Origin: JALSNL01 sp036479585
GTDB taxonomy: Bacteria > Bacteroidota > Ignavibacteria > Ignavibacteriales > Melioribacteraceae
Length of the DNA: 64,000 nt
NCBI GenBank assembly: GCA_965224785.1
Contig: OZ245062.1
Location: 1,178,001 to 1,242,000, forward strand
Reading direction: 5' to 3'
The position numbers and the translations under genes are program-made. This document shows positions 1 through 9,617 of the stretch, piece by piece; positions within the stretch are counted from its first letter, which is position 1; each line of letters starts with the position of its first letter. The notes beneath the pieces are model-generated. The model saw nothing but the letters and a program-made list of their open reading frames with translations, made no database searches and was not told the DNA's origin.

Positions 1-950
1 ATACTGTTGTTTATTACATCAATTAATTTGGAAGAAAATATATTAATTCCTTCATCACTTGCTTGAATAAAATTATCATGAATATTAGCTATTCCACTTA
101 CCAGTGTGTTACAACTAAAAAGTCTTATTCCTTTACCGATATTATTTAAAGATAATATTCTATTATATCTAATGAAAAAGTTACTGTTACTATTATGTAT
201 TTGATAGGCGAAAGTACTTCCACTTTTAGTACTGATGTTTTCTTCAATAGTAAAAGCACTAAAATAATCCAGATAAATATTTGTAGTGTTTGTACTAAAA
301 GTATTACTACTTATATTCAAACCATTGGATAAATTTGTGCTATGAGATCTTAAGAATAAACCATAAGAACCCTCATTAAATTGATTGTTATTAAAATCAT
401 AAAAATCCAAGTTTTCAGCAGCATTGTCTGCCACACAATAAACAATAGCTTTATTAACATCTGTTCCCGCTCCGGTTAGTCCGTTAAATATATTACCATC
501 AAAAGTAACATTCCCCAAAGGATTTTCTGAGTAAACAATACGTCCATAACTTGAAGCTCCAGCAGTAAATGTAAGTGCATCAAAATTTACATATTGTGCT
601 TCGTTAATATTAACAATATAATTATCTGCACTTCCGCTAGCTGTATGAGTTATCTCTACATCGTTAGGGTCTTTTGTTTGTGATCTAAAAGTTACTGTGT
701 TTGTTGGACTACTATTTGGTATATCCCCACTAAGAATAAATTGTTGTCCAACATATTGTGCATCCGTTAATTGAAATACAAGATTTCCGAAAACCCCTTT
801 ATCATAAAGGTCTGCGATTGCTGATGCAATGGTTGTATAATTGTTGATTCCGCTTCCAGTACTGCTTATAGTTTTTGTCCCGGTAAGATAATCAGCCGCA
901 AATGTAAAACTTGGAAGTAGTAAAAGTATGTATAGAATTATTCGTTTCAT
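1..950 (-). CDS. Secreted parallel beta-helix-like protein, C-terminus beyond the left edge
   Basis: An open frame reads leftward from an ATG at 948-950 to the window edge without a stop, giving about 316 residues of a longer protein. It starts with a clear signal peptide (MKRIILYILLLLPSFTFA, cut before ADY). The rest is rich in N, S, T and repeated short beta-strand/asparagine turns (for example NITN, NSNSNFF, NISSNTFS), as in right-handed parallel beta-helix or choice-of-anchor proteins of Bacteroidota. Function unknown; probably surface-exposed or secreted. AGGTC sits about 8 nt before the ATG. A promoter with a palindromic operator lies about 310 bp upstream (1267-1312) and points at this gene, so it may belong to the same regulon as the surface proteins at 50-61 kb. 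Confidence 0.75.
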   Translation of the reverse strand, partial: MKRIILYILLLLPSFTFAADYLTGTKTISSTGSGINNYTTIASAIADLYDKGVFGNLVFQLTDAQYVGQQFILSGDIPNSSPTNTVTFRSQTKDPNDVEITHTASGSADNYIVNINEAQYVNFDALTFTAGASSYGRIVYSENPLGNVTFDGNIFNGLTGAGTDVNKAIVYCVADNAAENLDFYDFNNNQFNEGSYGLFLRSHSTNLSNGLNISSNTFSTNTTNIYLDYFSAFTIEENISTKSGSTFAYQIHNSNSNFFIRYNRILSLNNIGKGIRLFSCNTLVSGIANIHDNFIQASDEGINIFSSKLIDVINNS

Positions 951-1030
951 TTTTTTGACCTTTATTATTTGTGATGTTTTTCTTGTCTTATTATTAAATA
1001 TTTGTTTAATTCCTACGCCTATTGATGTTT

Positions 1031-1169
1031 GGAGATCCCGGTATTCACAAACAGCGTGAAACCGGAATGACAACATTATTTAATATTCATTAAGCCCTAT
1101 GTCTAATGACAAATTATTTACTCGTGCTCTGTCATTCCGGGTTCTGTCTTTTAGAAGACCGAAATCTCC
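1031..1169. repeat. Intergenic inverted repeat, GTCATTCC family
   Basis: Two arms face each other: one ends in CCGGAATGACA (1062-1072) and the other begins GTCATTCCGGG (1131-1141), and the outer ends read GGAGATCCCGG and GAAATCTCCG. The left arm (CCGGTATTCACAAAC...GTGAAACCGGAATGACA) recurs almost unchanged at 6026-6060. This is one of several REP/MITE-like elements in the window. Apart from this repeat and the promoter at 1267-1312, the 951-1505 gap shows no convincing gene. Confidence 0.7.
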
Positions 1170-1266
1170 GCATTTATTTTACATTACAGAACAAGGCTAA
1201 TTATAGATAATTTATGCTTTTTTGTGAGCCACATCACTTTATATTTATCAATAATAACTTGGTTGT

Positions 1267-1312
1267 AATCTAATGTCTAAGTGGAGTGAAATCAACTACC
1301 TATACATGTAGT
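1267..1312 (-). promoter_or_regulatory. Promoter P5 with palindromic operator
   Basis: On the minus strand a near-palindrome ACTACATGTATAGGTAGT (1295-1312, 16 of 18 positions symmetric) is followed by TTGATT (1290-1295), a 17-bp spacer and TAGATT (1267-1272). Spacing and register equal those of the four promoters at 52.0, 53.6, 58.1 and 61.5 kb. It would start a transcript near 1260 running leftward to the beta-helix gene, leaving a leader of roughly 310 nt that contains the 1031-1169 repeat. The architecture is seen in the sequence; activity is inferred. Confidence 0.6.
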
Positions 1313-1505
1313 TTTTAAAGGCTAAAAATTTAAAATAGGCAAAAACGCAAGATATTTTTTTGACTGTACTAAATAGTGGACGGAGGAAATAATTTATAAA
1401 TAACAAATAACAATGGGCAATGAACAATTTACAATGGGTTAATAAAATGAGTAAGACAAAATAATTTTGGGGGAAGAGGAGTTGTAACAATTGTAAAAAT
1501 TAAAT

Positions 1506-2141
1506 TTAAATCAGTCCTTTTTTTGCAGCTATTGAAATAGCTTCGGATTGTGTGTGAACGTTAAGTTTATTGTAAATATTTCTGATGTGGTAGCGTACTG
1601 TATGAATACTAATAAATAAAGTTTCTGCAATTTGTTTGTATCCTTGTCCAAGTGCTAGAGCAGATAAAACTTCATTTTCTCTATCACTTAAAACTTGTTG
1701 TTCTTCTTTTTTTGATGAATCCATTTCTCGTAATAGAATTACCATTTTTTTTGCTATATCGCAATTCATTGGCGAGCCACCATCGGCTGCATTTTTTATT
1801 GCGGTAAGTAGTTCTTCTGGGGGAGTAGTTTTTGTTAAGTATCCGCAAGCTCCAGAGATTAATGCTTCAAACACATTTGTGCTTTCTTCGTTAACTGTGA
1901 ATACAACAATATTTGTGTCTGGAGAAATTTTCTTAACAGCTTTTGTTCCTTCAATACCATTCATTCCGGGTAAACCTAAATCCATAATAATTACTTTAGG
2001 TTTTAAAATTTCTACATCGCTTAACATTGCTTCACAATTATTATAAGCACCAAGACAAACAAATTCTTCAGAATCATTTATCATTTGTACAAGTCCATCT
2101 TGTATAATTTGTGTGTCTTCTACTATTATTACGCTTATCAT
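1506..2141 (-). CDS. NarL/FixJ-family response regulator (receiver + LuxR HTH)
   Basis: 211 residues. An N-terminal receiver domain (about 1-120) has the acidic pair E8/D9, phospho-acceptor D54 in IIMDLGLPGM, and the conserved Lys in YLTKTTPP. The C-terminal LuxR/GerE helix-turn-helix (about 145-211) includes LSDRENEVLSALALGQGYKQ and SIHTVRYHIRNIY. It acts as a cytoplasmic DNA-binding output regulator for a sensor kinase, most likely the propeller kinase just upstream (2456-5396), from which it is separated by a 314-bp gap holding repeats. Its recognition segment SIHTVRYHIRNIY is identical to that of the paralogue at 61642-62280, so both should read the same DNA site; the palindromes at 1295 and 52-61 kb are candidates. 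Confidence 0.93.
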   Translation of the reverse strand: MISVIIVEDTQIIQDGLVQMINDSEEFVCLGAYNNCEAMLSDVEILKPKVIIMDLGLPGMNGIEGTKAVKKISPDTNIVVFTVNEESTNVFEALISGACGYLTKTTPPEELLTAIKNAADGGSPMNCDIAKKMVILLREMDSSKKEEQQVLSDRENEVLSALALGQGYKQIAETLFISIHTVRYHIRNIYNKLNVHTQSEAISIAAKKGLI

Positions 2142-2210
2142 GATTGACTGTTATATTGTTGAATTATATTAAGATTAAATTGGTTTTTGGAAAACATTCA
2201 ACAACTTGTC

Positions 2211-2340
2211 TGTCATTGCGAATCCAAACTTGTCCCGATGTTTTTTATCGGCGACGTTTTGTGTTGGATGTGTCAATCTGTCAAAATTAACCGTTCACTC
2301 AACAGATTGCCGCGTCGTAAAAACACTCCTCGCAATGACA
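2211..2340. repeat. Intergenic inverted repeat between kinase and regulator
   Basis: TGTCATTGCGA (2211-2221) pairs with CGCAATGACA (2331-2340). A second half-element, GAGATTCCGG...CGGAATGACA, follows at 2391-2425. Together they fill the 2142-2455 gap between the histidine kinase and response regulator genes. They belong to the same family as repeats at 1031, 5935, 7258, 22465, 24452 and 50197. Confidence 0.7.
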
Positions 2341-2455
2341 GCAAATTTAATTTCCCAAAAATCACTTCTCTTTTAGCACCATTATGTTATGAGATTCCGG
2401 TCTGCAAAGAACTCAATCGGAATGACAAATTTAATAGTCTTGAAAAAAAACGAAC

Positions 2456-5396
2456 TTACACTTCACTAATTTTTAATTTTCTAAATGTGCTTGTAAATAT
2501 AATGGTTGTGCCTTCATTATGCTTGGATGTAAATTCTATATTTCCGTTAATTGCTTTTGCACGTTCTTCCATATTGTTTAAACCATTACCTTTTTTTATG
2601 GTATTAATATCGAATCCAACTCCATCATCTTTAAGTATTACTTCAAGTAATTTGGATTTTGTTTTTATATCAACAGTAATGTTTTTACACTTGCTATATT
2701 TTAGTGAGTTATTAATTGCCTCTTTAAATATTAAATAAATGTGCTGACGGAAATTCATTGGTAAACTAATGTCTGCCAAGTTTTCTATATTATTAATTTT
2801 TATGTTTATATCTGAGTGTTGAGTAATTTCTTGATATGCATCTTTTAATCTGTAGAACAAATCTTTAAGTGAATCTTTTGACGGATTAACTAGCCAAACA
2901 ATATCACGCATATCTGTAATTAGTTTTTTCGAAATGTTTGTAATATTTGTCGTTTGGTTATCAGCAACTTCATCTTGCTTTACTCTTGTTTTTAACATCT
3001 GACTAAGAAATGTAATCTCCGTTAACCCAGAGCCTATACTGTCGTGCAAATCGGTAGATATTTTTGTTCTAACTTTTTCAACTGCAAGTAAGTGTTTGTA
3101 CCGATAGGAAACAATTAGTGCAATTAAACTTCCAACACTTAAAATAATAAAAGTATAGAACCACCAAGTTTCCCACCAAGCTGGTGTAATTGTAAAAGAG
3201 GTAGAGATTGGTTTGCTCCAGTAGCCCCATTCGTTTCTTGCTTTAACTTCAAACCTATAGTTTCCGTCATCTAAGTTTGTGTAAGGTGCGGAGTTCTCAG
3301 AACTCTCAACCCAATCTTTATCAATGCTAGAAAGACGATATTGGTATATTGTCTTTTCCGGAGCAGAAAAATTAATACCTGTGAATATAAATTTTAGAAA
3401 GTTTTCATCATAATTAAATTCAGGCTTTTCATAAAATTTACTTAAAGGGAAATCTTTATTAAATAATTGTAATCCGGTTAAATATATTTTTGGAGGTGTG
3501 GTTATTGGTTCGTCAACATTTGGATTATATTTCGTAATTCCAAATAGTGTCCCCAACCAAAGATTCCCTTCGTCATCAACATAAGTTCCTTCTTGTGTAA
3601 AATCATTTCCCACAAGTCCATCTTTTTTATATAGTTGAGTAATAGTTAGCGAGTCATTAATATTTGTTAAAATATTTAGACCATTATATGTTGCAACAAA
3701 AATCCTCCCATTATCATCTTCTTCAATATCTGCAATTGAATTATTACTTAAACCATCACTAACGTCAATAGTATCAACAACTTTACCATCTTTAATTATA
3801 TTTAATCCTTTTAACGTTCCAACTAAAATAGATCCGTCTGCTCTAACATGTGTTACGTTTGCAGAATTACTTACCAATCCGTTTTTAGTAGAAAAAAAGT
3901 TAAATTTATCTTTAGAGTAAATTAAAAGCCCTGTTACTGAGCCAATTACTACTGAACCGTCTTTTGTTTTTGATAGTGAATAAATACTTTCACCACCAAG
4001 TTCTTCATCATTTCTGTTCCAATCTTTTCTGATTCTTCTTCTTTTATAACTATTTCATTTTTAAGTATTACAAGTCCGGTCTGTGTTCCAAGATAAACCT
4101 CACCAGAATCAGATTCCATAATTGAATATATTTGAGTTACTCCAAATTTATTTTTTAGAGGGTAATTTCTAATTTCATTATTGTCCAAAATACTTAAACC
4201 ACTATTTGTTCCAACAAATACTTTGCCATCCTTGGTTTGTTTTATAACTCTGATAAAGTTTCCCACTAATCCATTTTTTTACTTAAAACTTTTTGACTGG
4301 TTTTATTATTTATAACCAGTCCTTCTGTCGAACCAAGATAAAGTATCTCATCTTTTGTTCTCAAAATTGACCAAATACTTTCACTGGGTAATCCAGTACT
4401 TTTGTTGTAATTGATTATACTTTCATTTGGGTTGTAGATACTAAAGCCATTTCCATTTGTCCCAAAATAAATTGTTCCATTGTTATCTTCTAGAACACTA
4501 TAGCAAGAGTTAAATGTTAATCCGTTTTCATCTGTAAATGTCTCTACAATTCCGTCTTCCTCTTTTAATATTCCTGCGTCCATTGAAGCGTACAATATTC
4601 CATAATTTGTAACGTACATTTTTTGTGTATATGAATTGTTAAATTCGGGTAAATCAGTTAATTGAGTGATTTTTCCATCTTTTATTTTGTTAATCCCTTT
4701 ATAAGAACCCGTATAAATAGTTCCTTCGTTATTTCCACTTACACTAAAAAGAAGATTGTGATTCAATCCGTCTTTAGTTGTAATTATTTTGAATGAATTG
4801 TTTTTATAAATTAACAATCCTTTTTGAGTAGCAAGATAAAATGTTTCGTCTTTATCAAAATAGCTATCTCTTATAGTGTAATTAACATCATTTGGGTAAT
4901 TAACTTCTTTAGCCCAATCAGTAAGCTGACCATTCTTGGACTTAGTAATTTTATTTCCGGTACCTGCAAATAAAAAATCACCGTTGGGGAACATTGCGAT
5001 AGTTAAAATATCATTGCTAAGTAATCCATTTTTTTCATTTAGAGTATCTAGTTTGCCATTGTCATAAATTAAAACTCCACCAAGATAACATCCAATATAA
5101 ATTTTTCCATCTAGTCCTTCTTTTATCGATAATACTATTGATGATAACAATCCGTTATGTGTTTGAATATTCTCAAAGTGTTTTCCATCCCACTTACTAA
5201 CTCCATCGTAAGTTGCAAACCATATATAACCTTTACTGTCTTGCATCATAGCAGAGACTTGTCCATTCACTAATCCATCTTCTTGGGTTATGTGTTTATG
5301 AATTTTTATTTGTCCATGAAGAGAAAAGGGGAGAAGTAGGAAAAGAAGAATGCTGAAAATCTTGTTTCTATTCGTTATTGTTAAAGTTTTATTCAT
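2456..5396 (-). pseudogene. Propeller/Y_Y_Y sensor histidine kinase, broken by two frameshifts
   Basis: Three consecutive reading frames (5396-4266, 4266-about 4030, about 4030-2456) join into one kinase of about 980 residues. Order: signal peptide (ILLFLLLPFSLHG), many two-component-regulator propeller repeats (IWFATYDGVSKWDG, NGLLSNDI, LYLGSTEGL), a Y_Y_Y domain (NYRFEVKARNEWGYWS), one membrane helix, a HisKA_3 dimerisation domain with phospho-acceptor His in DLHDSIGSGLTE, and HATPase_c (EAINNSLKYS, DDGVGFD, GNGLNNMEERA). The first shift lies in the A7 run near 4277: one more A would give SKKNGLVGN, the normal repeat. The second lies near 4030 in a GAAAAG run: one more A would give EKDWNRNDEELGGESIYSL. 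Both are single-A deficits, so homopolymer assembly errors or recent decay are equally possible. It would sense a periplasmic signal and phosphorylate the regulator at 1506-2141. The paralogue at 62289-64000 is intact as far as visible. Confidence 0.88.
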
Positions 5397-5554
5397 TTAA
5401 TTTGTGAATATAAAATGTTGAAAGATTATTACAAAATAATGGAAATATAGTTTGAGTGCAATAAAAAACTATTTATGAAACGAATTGATTTTATGAGGAT
5501 CTCGTTGTTCTTTTGAATAGTGCAACCCTCAAGGTTAAAAACAGTAACCTTGAG

Positions 5555-5911
5555 GGTGGGGTGTAAAGAATTAAGGTTTTACGTTTTTTTTCTTCGTTCC
5601 ATTAGATAGAATAATTGGTTAAGTTCTCCCGAAGGAATGTCTTCGGTGTAATGATTATCTCTTTATTTTAAAATATGGTAATGTCGTACCGATGGTACTT
5701 GTTTTTTGTTTGTATGATTTTTATTTACCATAATATCGTACCTACGGTACTAAAAGCTCCAGAGGAGCGATATTTTGGTAATATCTATAATAAAATAGAT
5801 GATAAAAAGTGCCATCGGCACGACATTATTTGCTAAGATATGTAGAACTTAGTCATAATATAAATGGAGTGAAGAAAAAAAATGAAACCATCAAATTCTT
5901 TACACCCCACC
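5555..5911. repeat. Fold-back intergenic element with nested inverted repeats
   Basis: Outer arms GGTGGGGTGTAAAGAATT (5555-5572) and AATTCTTTACACCCCACC (5894-5911) are perfect 18-bp inverted repeats. Further inside, 5584-5602 (TTTTCTTCGTTCCAT) mirrors 5864-5882, and 5680-5700 (AATGTCGTACCGATGGTAC) mirrors 5807-5827. A small hairpin (AACCCTCAAGGTT / AACCTTGAGGGT) sits just outside at 5524-5557. No ORF of note lies inside. The whole can fold on itself and resembles a MITE or a REP cluster. It accounts for most of the 5397-6083 gap upstream of the kinase. Confidence 0.7.
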
Positions 5912-5934
5912 TTGAGGGTTTTTTGTTTTAGTTT

Positions 5935-6060
5935 GTCATTCCAGTTTCTTTCGTTGTTTGAAAGAATACCAGCTTGTCCCGTTCTGTTTGCGGGGGAATC
6001 TCATATTCTCTTTGGATTGAAAATTCCGGTATTCACAAACTACGTGAAACCGGAATGACA
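5935..6060. repeat. Intergenic inverted repeat, GTCATTCC family
   Basis: GTCATTCCAG (5935-5944) pairs with CGGAATGACA (6051-6060). The right half CCGGTATTCACAAAC...GAAACCGGAATGACA repeats the sequence at 1038-1072. It lies directly downstream of the DUF3179 gene that ends at 6084. Confidence 0.7.
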
Positions 6061-6083
6061 TTTTTCTAAAAACAGTTTATGTT

Positions 6084-7202
6084 TTACGGAGTATAAATTA
6101 AACTGTTTGGTCTAAACACTAACCAAGCAAATGCAAAATAATCTCCGTGTGGGATTGGTTTTAATTGCGAACCTTTGAGTTTACCGTTTAAAGATTTTCC
6201 GGTAATACTCCAAGTGGAATTAGTTTGATCATCAATCAATTTTTCATCCTTAAATTGAAATGTTAATTTTAATGAATCTACTTGTGGAATAAAAACTCCG
6301 GTTGCACCAACATCTTTGCTATCTTCAATTTGTCGATCATCCATACTTGAAGCAGTTCCTGGCAAATGGAAAATTACAATTTCCTGGTTATCTATTTTAT
6401 CATAGATTATTTTTTGTTCACTTGTAATTGAATATGGGTAAGCTTTTGCAATATCATTTAAATGAATTCCAATTACTTTTTCATTTTGTGAAAGTCTTTT
6501 ATCTTTTTCACCTTTGAACAAAAATGGTTTTGTATCTTCATCATCATATCCAACATAGGGATTTTTTCCATAAGGTCTTTCAAATCCAGTATTTTTTGAA
6601 AGCACAATTCCATTTGGATTTGCTAAAGTAAAATCTTTAAACGAAATTATTTGCGATTGAACTACATCAAGTTTTTTCCCTAACATATCTCCAACAATTG
6701 CTTCCCCGGTAAACTGTTGCCAAAAAGATTCGGTTAATTGGTCGTACATTACCATGTCGGAATTTCTTAGTAAACCAGAAACTCCAAAGTTTACATCTAA
6801 ACCATTTAGTTTTCTGTTATACACAATGCCACTATAGCATAGGGGACAGAAGGAAACTAGTATTGGTGTGGTTCCAATTTTATCATTAACAATTTCGTGG
6901 AACATTAAAATTTGCAAAGGATATGCTTTTGCAATCTCATTTATCTTAAGAAAAATAACCGGTTCATTTCCTGCTAACCAATCTGAGGCTTTACTAATAT
7001 TTACAAACTTAGGATTTATAATAGCGGGGATTCCATCTTTTGGAGGTCCGCCAGGAAATAGCTCATCTAACTCAATAGATTTTTTCTCAAAGTTGGTTGT
7101 CCACTTAGGATAAACTTTTAGAATTTTTTCTAATCCTTTTTGTGCAAACATATTATAACTTGCAACAAGTAAAACGAGAGTTATAAAATTTATTAGTTTC
7201 AT
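6084..7202 (-). CDS. DUF3179 domain-containing secreted protein
   Basis: About 372 residues from the ATG at 7200-7202, chosen because it begins a signal peptide (MKLINFITLVLLVASYNMFA); an in-frame extension upstream runs through a repeat and is unlikely. The DUF3179 signature is visible: GGPPKDGIPAI, PVIFLKINEIAKAYPLQILMFHEIVND, SFCPLCYSG, FGVSGLLRNSDMVMYD, FWQQFTGEAI. The family has no settled biochemical role; the conserved CPLC and H/E residues suggest metal or redox chemistry but this is unproven. Third gene of a likely operon (9446 to 6084) with a second DUF3179 lipoprotein and an outer-membrane protein. Confidence 0.85.
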   Translation of the reverse strand: MKLINFITLVLLVASYNMFAQKGLEKILKVYPKWTTNFEKKSIELDELFPGGPPKDGIPAIINPKFVNISKASDWLAGNEPVIFLKINEIAKAYPLQILMFHEIVNDKIGTTPILVSFCPLCYSGIVYNRKLNGLDVNFGVSGLLRNSDMVMYDQLTESFWQQFTGEAIVGDMLGKKLDVVQSQIISFKDFTLANPNGIVLSKNTGFERPYGKNPYVGYDDEDTKPFLFKGEKDKRLSQNEKVIGIHLNDIAKAYPYSITSEQKIIYDKIDNQEIVIFHLPGTASSMDDRQIEDSKDVGATGVFIPQVDSLKLTFQFKDEKLIDDQTNSTWSITGKSLNGKLKGSQLKPIPHGDYFAFAWLVFRPNSLIYTP

Positions 7203-7257
7203 ATTTTTTCTTAGTTTTATATTAGAATTTTTAAATAATTGAATTATGTCATTCCCA

Positions 7258-7342
7258 ACCCCGCTTAAAAACACGGGATAAACTTTGATTGGGAATCCAG
7301 GCAAATAAAATGGATCTCCGACTAAAACATTCGGAGATGACA
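7258..7342. repeat. Intergenic inverted repeat, GTCATTCC family
   Basis: GTCATTCCCAACC (7258-7270) faces GGAGATGACA (7333-7342). The inner part TGGATCTCCGACTAAAACAT resembles TGGATTTCCGATAAAAACAT at 22508-22527, so the two copies are the same subfamily. It separates the two DUF3179 genes. Confidence 0.65.
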
Positions 7343-7419
7343 TATCTAAGAAGCAAAAAAAAATCATTATTTATACTCGTATCATTAGCTTTGTTATAAT
7401 ATATTTTACAGCATATCTA

Positions 7420-8478
7420 TTATTTATAAAGTTTTGTGTTTTGATAAAAAGCTGCCCAAGAAAACCAGTAAGCAATAAATGATTTTGCTGGTGTTAACTG
7501 TATTGATTTATCTTCAGAAGTTCCAAATAAATCATACTTGTTTCCATTACTATCTTTAAATATCCAAGGAAGATCAGAAGTGATAATTTCGAAAGTAGAA
7601 TTGTTTGGGATTGTAAATGCTGTAATAAAGTTCTTACCAGAGTTACCATAAATTAGAAAATTTGTTGAAGCAAATTTCTCAATCAAAACTTGACCATTAG
7701 TCTCAAAACTTTCAACTCTATATGCTTTTGTATTTTCTCCATCAAACACACCTAACACTCTTTCTTTTCCTTTAAGTCTATCGTCGCTGTGTTCAACCGG
7801 AAAAATAAGTGATGTGTGATTTGTTCTATAGTCGCCATAGGGATATCTTCCATAATTTCTAGAGTAACCTGTGTTTGTGGAAACAACTTTAGCATTTGGG
7901 AATGATGTTTTAATTGTACTCCACTTACTTTCAATTAGAGGAACTAAGCTTATAAATTTTGAAATCAATTTACCATTTACACTTTGTAATTGCATTTGCG
8001 ACCAATTACTTCCTGTTGCTCTATCGTAAGGAATTAAATTTGTGTTGTAAAGTAAACCACTAACACCAAAGGTAGTTTCGTTTCCGTCTATCACTCTGTT
8101 CCATCCAATTCCCGATCCCGTAAGCGGACAGTATGTTAGTGCATATTTTGTAGAACCAATTCCATCATTTATAATTTCATGCCAATCAAGAATTGAGTGC
8201 GGATAAACTCTAATTTCATTTCCCACTTTAACAGCTATTACAAGGTCATTATCAGCTACATAATCTATTGCATCAACATCTATAAAATTAGGATCTTGCA
8301 AAGCTGGTATTCCATCCTTTCCAGGCCCACCATCAAAAACTTTGTTGCTAGGTATTAACCAATCATTTGATTGTTTTCCTCCATCATCCTTTTTGGGTTC
8401 TGTGGTTGATACTTCATCGCAGCTTGTTATGGTAGCGACAAAGATTGCTATTAGTAAATATCTATATATTGTTTTCAT
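7420..8478 (-). CDS. DUF3179 lipoprotein
   Basis: 352 residues with a lipoprotein signal (LLIAIFVATITSC, lipobox Cys about residue 20), so probably tethered in the envelope. DUF3179 features: FDGGPGKDGIPALQDPNF, LVIAVKVGNEIRVYPHSILDWHEIIND, YCPLTGSGIGWNR, FGVSGLLYNTNLIPYDR, SNWSQMQLQSVNG, NTGYSRNYGRYPYGDY. It is a distant paralogue of the next gene; here the CPLC motif has become CPLT. The start codon overlaps the stop of the upstream outer-membrane gene (TAATG), pointing to translational coupling. Confidence 0.87.
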   Translation of the reverse strand: MKTIYRYLLIAIFVATITSCDEVSTTEPKKDDGGKQSNDWLIPSNKVFDGGPGKDGIPALQDPNFIDVDAIDYVADNDLVIAVKVGNEIRVYPHSILDWHEIINDGIGSTKYALTYCPLTGSGIGWNRVIDGNETTFGVSGLLYNTNLIPYDRATGSNWSQMQLQSVNGKLISKFISLVPLIESKWSTIKTSFPNAKVVSTNTGYSRNYGRYPYGDYRTNHTSLIFPVEHSDDRLKGKERVLGVFDGENTKAYRVESFETNGQVLIEKFASTNFLIYGNSGKNFITAFTIPNNSTFEIITSDLPWIFKDSNGNKYDLFGTSEDKSIQLTPAKSFIAYWFSWAAFYQNTKLYK

Positions 8479-9446
8479 TAAAGACCTCCAAATTTATTTA
8501 TGAGACTAAGCGAATAGTTAAGGGAAAGTGAAGCTGAAAAAGTTGTAGTAAGTTGTGTGCCAATTACATTTTGATAAAGTGGGAGTTCGCCTGTGATACT
8601 AGTTGTAAAATTATCTGTGATTAGAAAATTAATACCGGGTAAAAAATAGATCCAATTTCCTCCTGTGTTTGGAATTTCATCTGCACTAAATTCATCTTGA
8701 CTTGTGTTTCTATATCTTGCTAACATTGTAATATCAAAAAAAGTATCAGTTGCATAAGCAATTCCTGAAGTTAGAACAAACTCATTCCCAAATTTATAGC
8801 CAGCTTGGTTTGCTCCAAATCGTTTATTAGTTCCATTCAATCTATATGATGAATTAAATACAAAAGTTATATTAGGAGAAAAAATATCACCCTTGGAAAA
8901 ATACATCCAGAGTAAACCATCAAAAGAACCTGTGCCTGGTTGCATATCTGCTGGAAGTAAAACACTGTTTGCCCTAACACTAGAAGTACCTAGAGGAAGT
9001 TTGCCCCCAATTCCTAAAGCTAATTCAGTTCTGTTAAATAAATCTGCATTAATCAAATTGTACTTTACTAAGAACAAAGCATCACCAATTCCGCTTACAT
9101 TTAATACATTTTCAAAATTAGCAATTGTTTGTATTTTTCTAGTTTGTCTCATATAAGAAAATAAGACTGAAAAAGAAATTCTATTGGTTAGTCCATAGTT
9201 AATCTGAAATAGATATGAATTAGAAATCCTCTCTCTTTCCTGATCTTCTAAAAAGACTGATCCACTATAAACATCAGTAAGCGAATTGTACTTTGATGAA
9301 AGACCTAGTGAGAGAACACCCTTTTGCGTGGTTGACATTTCTAAAGAACTAAGCAAAGGTGTGCCAGCTGTACAGCAAGCTTGAGCAACTACAACCTTTG
9401 TTGAGAATAAAAGTATAATTAAAAAAAAATATTTTGTTAGTTTCAT
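8478..9446 (-). CDS. Outer-membrane beta-barrel protein of unknown substrate
   Basis: About 322 residues from the ATG at 9444-9446 (GAGG six bases upstream, signal peptide MKLTKYFFLIILLFSTKVVVAQA). The mature N-terminus carries a Cys-Cys pair (ACCTAGTP). The rest is alternating amphipathic strands (SYLFQINYGLTNRISFSVLFSYM, ALGIGGKLPLG, GINFLITDNFTTSITGELPLYQN) ending in a short strand, typical of an outer-membrane barrel. First gene of the operon with the two DUF3179 proteins. The CC pair could bind metal, which is speculation. Confidence 0.7.
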   Translation of the reverse strand: MKLTKYFFLIILLFSTKVVVAQACCTAGTPLLSSLEMSTTQKGVLSLGLSSKYNSLTDVYSGSVFLEDQERERISNSYLFQINYGLTNRISFSVLFSYMRQTRKIQTIANFENVLNVSGIGDALFLVKYNLINADLFNRTELALGIGGKLPLGTSSVRANSVLLPADMQPGTGSFDGLLWMYFSKGDIFSPNITFVFNSSYRLNGTNKRFGANQAGYKFGNEFVLTSGIAYATDTFFDITMLARYRNTSQDEFSADEIPNTGGNWIYFLPGINFLITDNFTTSITGELPLYQNVIGTQLTTTFSASLSLNYSLSLINKFGGL

Positions 9447-9617
9447 TTTCTTCCTCGGTGTAAACATAAAATAATTGGTTAGTGCAAGTTGTCAGGTAAA
9501 GGACAATAAGTCTGTGAAAAAAGAGAAAAATTTACACCTAATATAATTATGTTAAATATGAATTTGAATTGAGCTAAGAAAAGAATATTTTAGCTTAGTT
9601 AATAATTGAGGCTAACA
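9447..9617. promoter_or_regulatory. Divergent promoter region between the DUF3179 operon and the Crp/Fnr gene
   Basis: The 171-bp gap separates two divergent transcription units. It contains two short inverted repeats: TTGTC-N8-GACAA (9489-9506) and AGCTAA...TTAGCT (near 9574-9596, just before the regulator start). Either could be an operator for the adjacent Crp/Fnr protein, but neither matches the FNR/DNR consensus TTGAT-N4-ATCAA. Low-confidence regulatory call. Confidence 0.3.

Noticed and set aside
1223..1238. CRP-like TGTGA-N6-TCACT
   Set aside because: Single site downstream of P5 with no matching promoter; could be chance, and no cAMP pathway evidence is present.
1296..1490. 64-residue hydrophobic frame on the minus strand
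   Set aside because: It overlaps promoter P5, has no ribosome site or recognisable motif, and low-complexity AT-rich DNA explains it.
2187..2738. 183-residue plus-strand frame
   Set aside because: Half is repeat sequence and half is antisense to the kinase ATPase domain.
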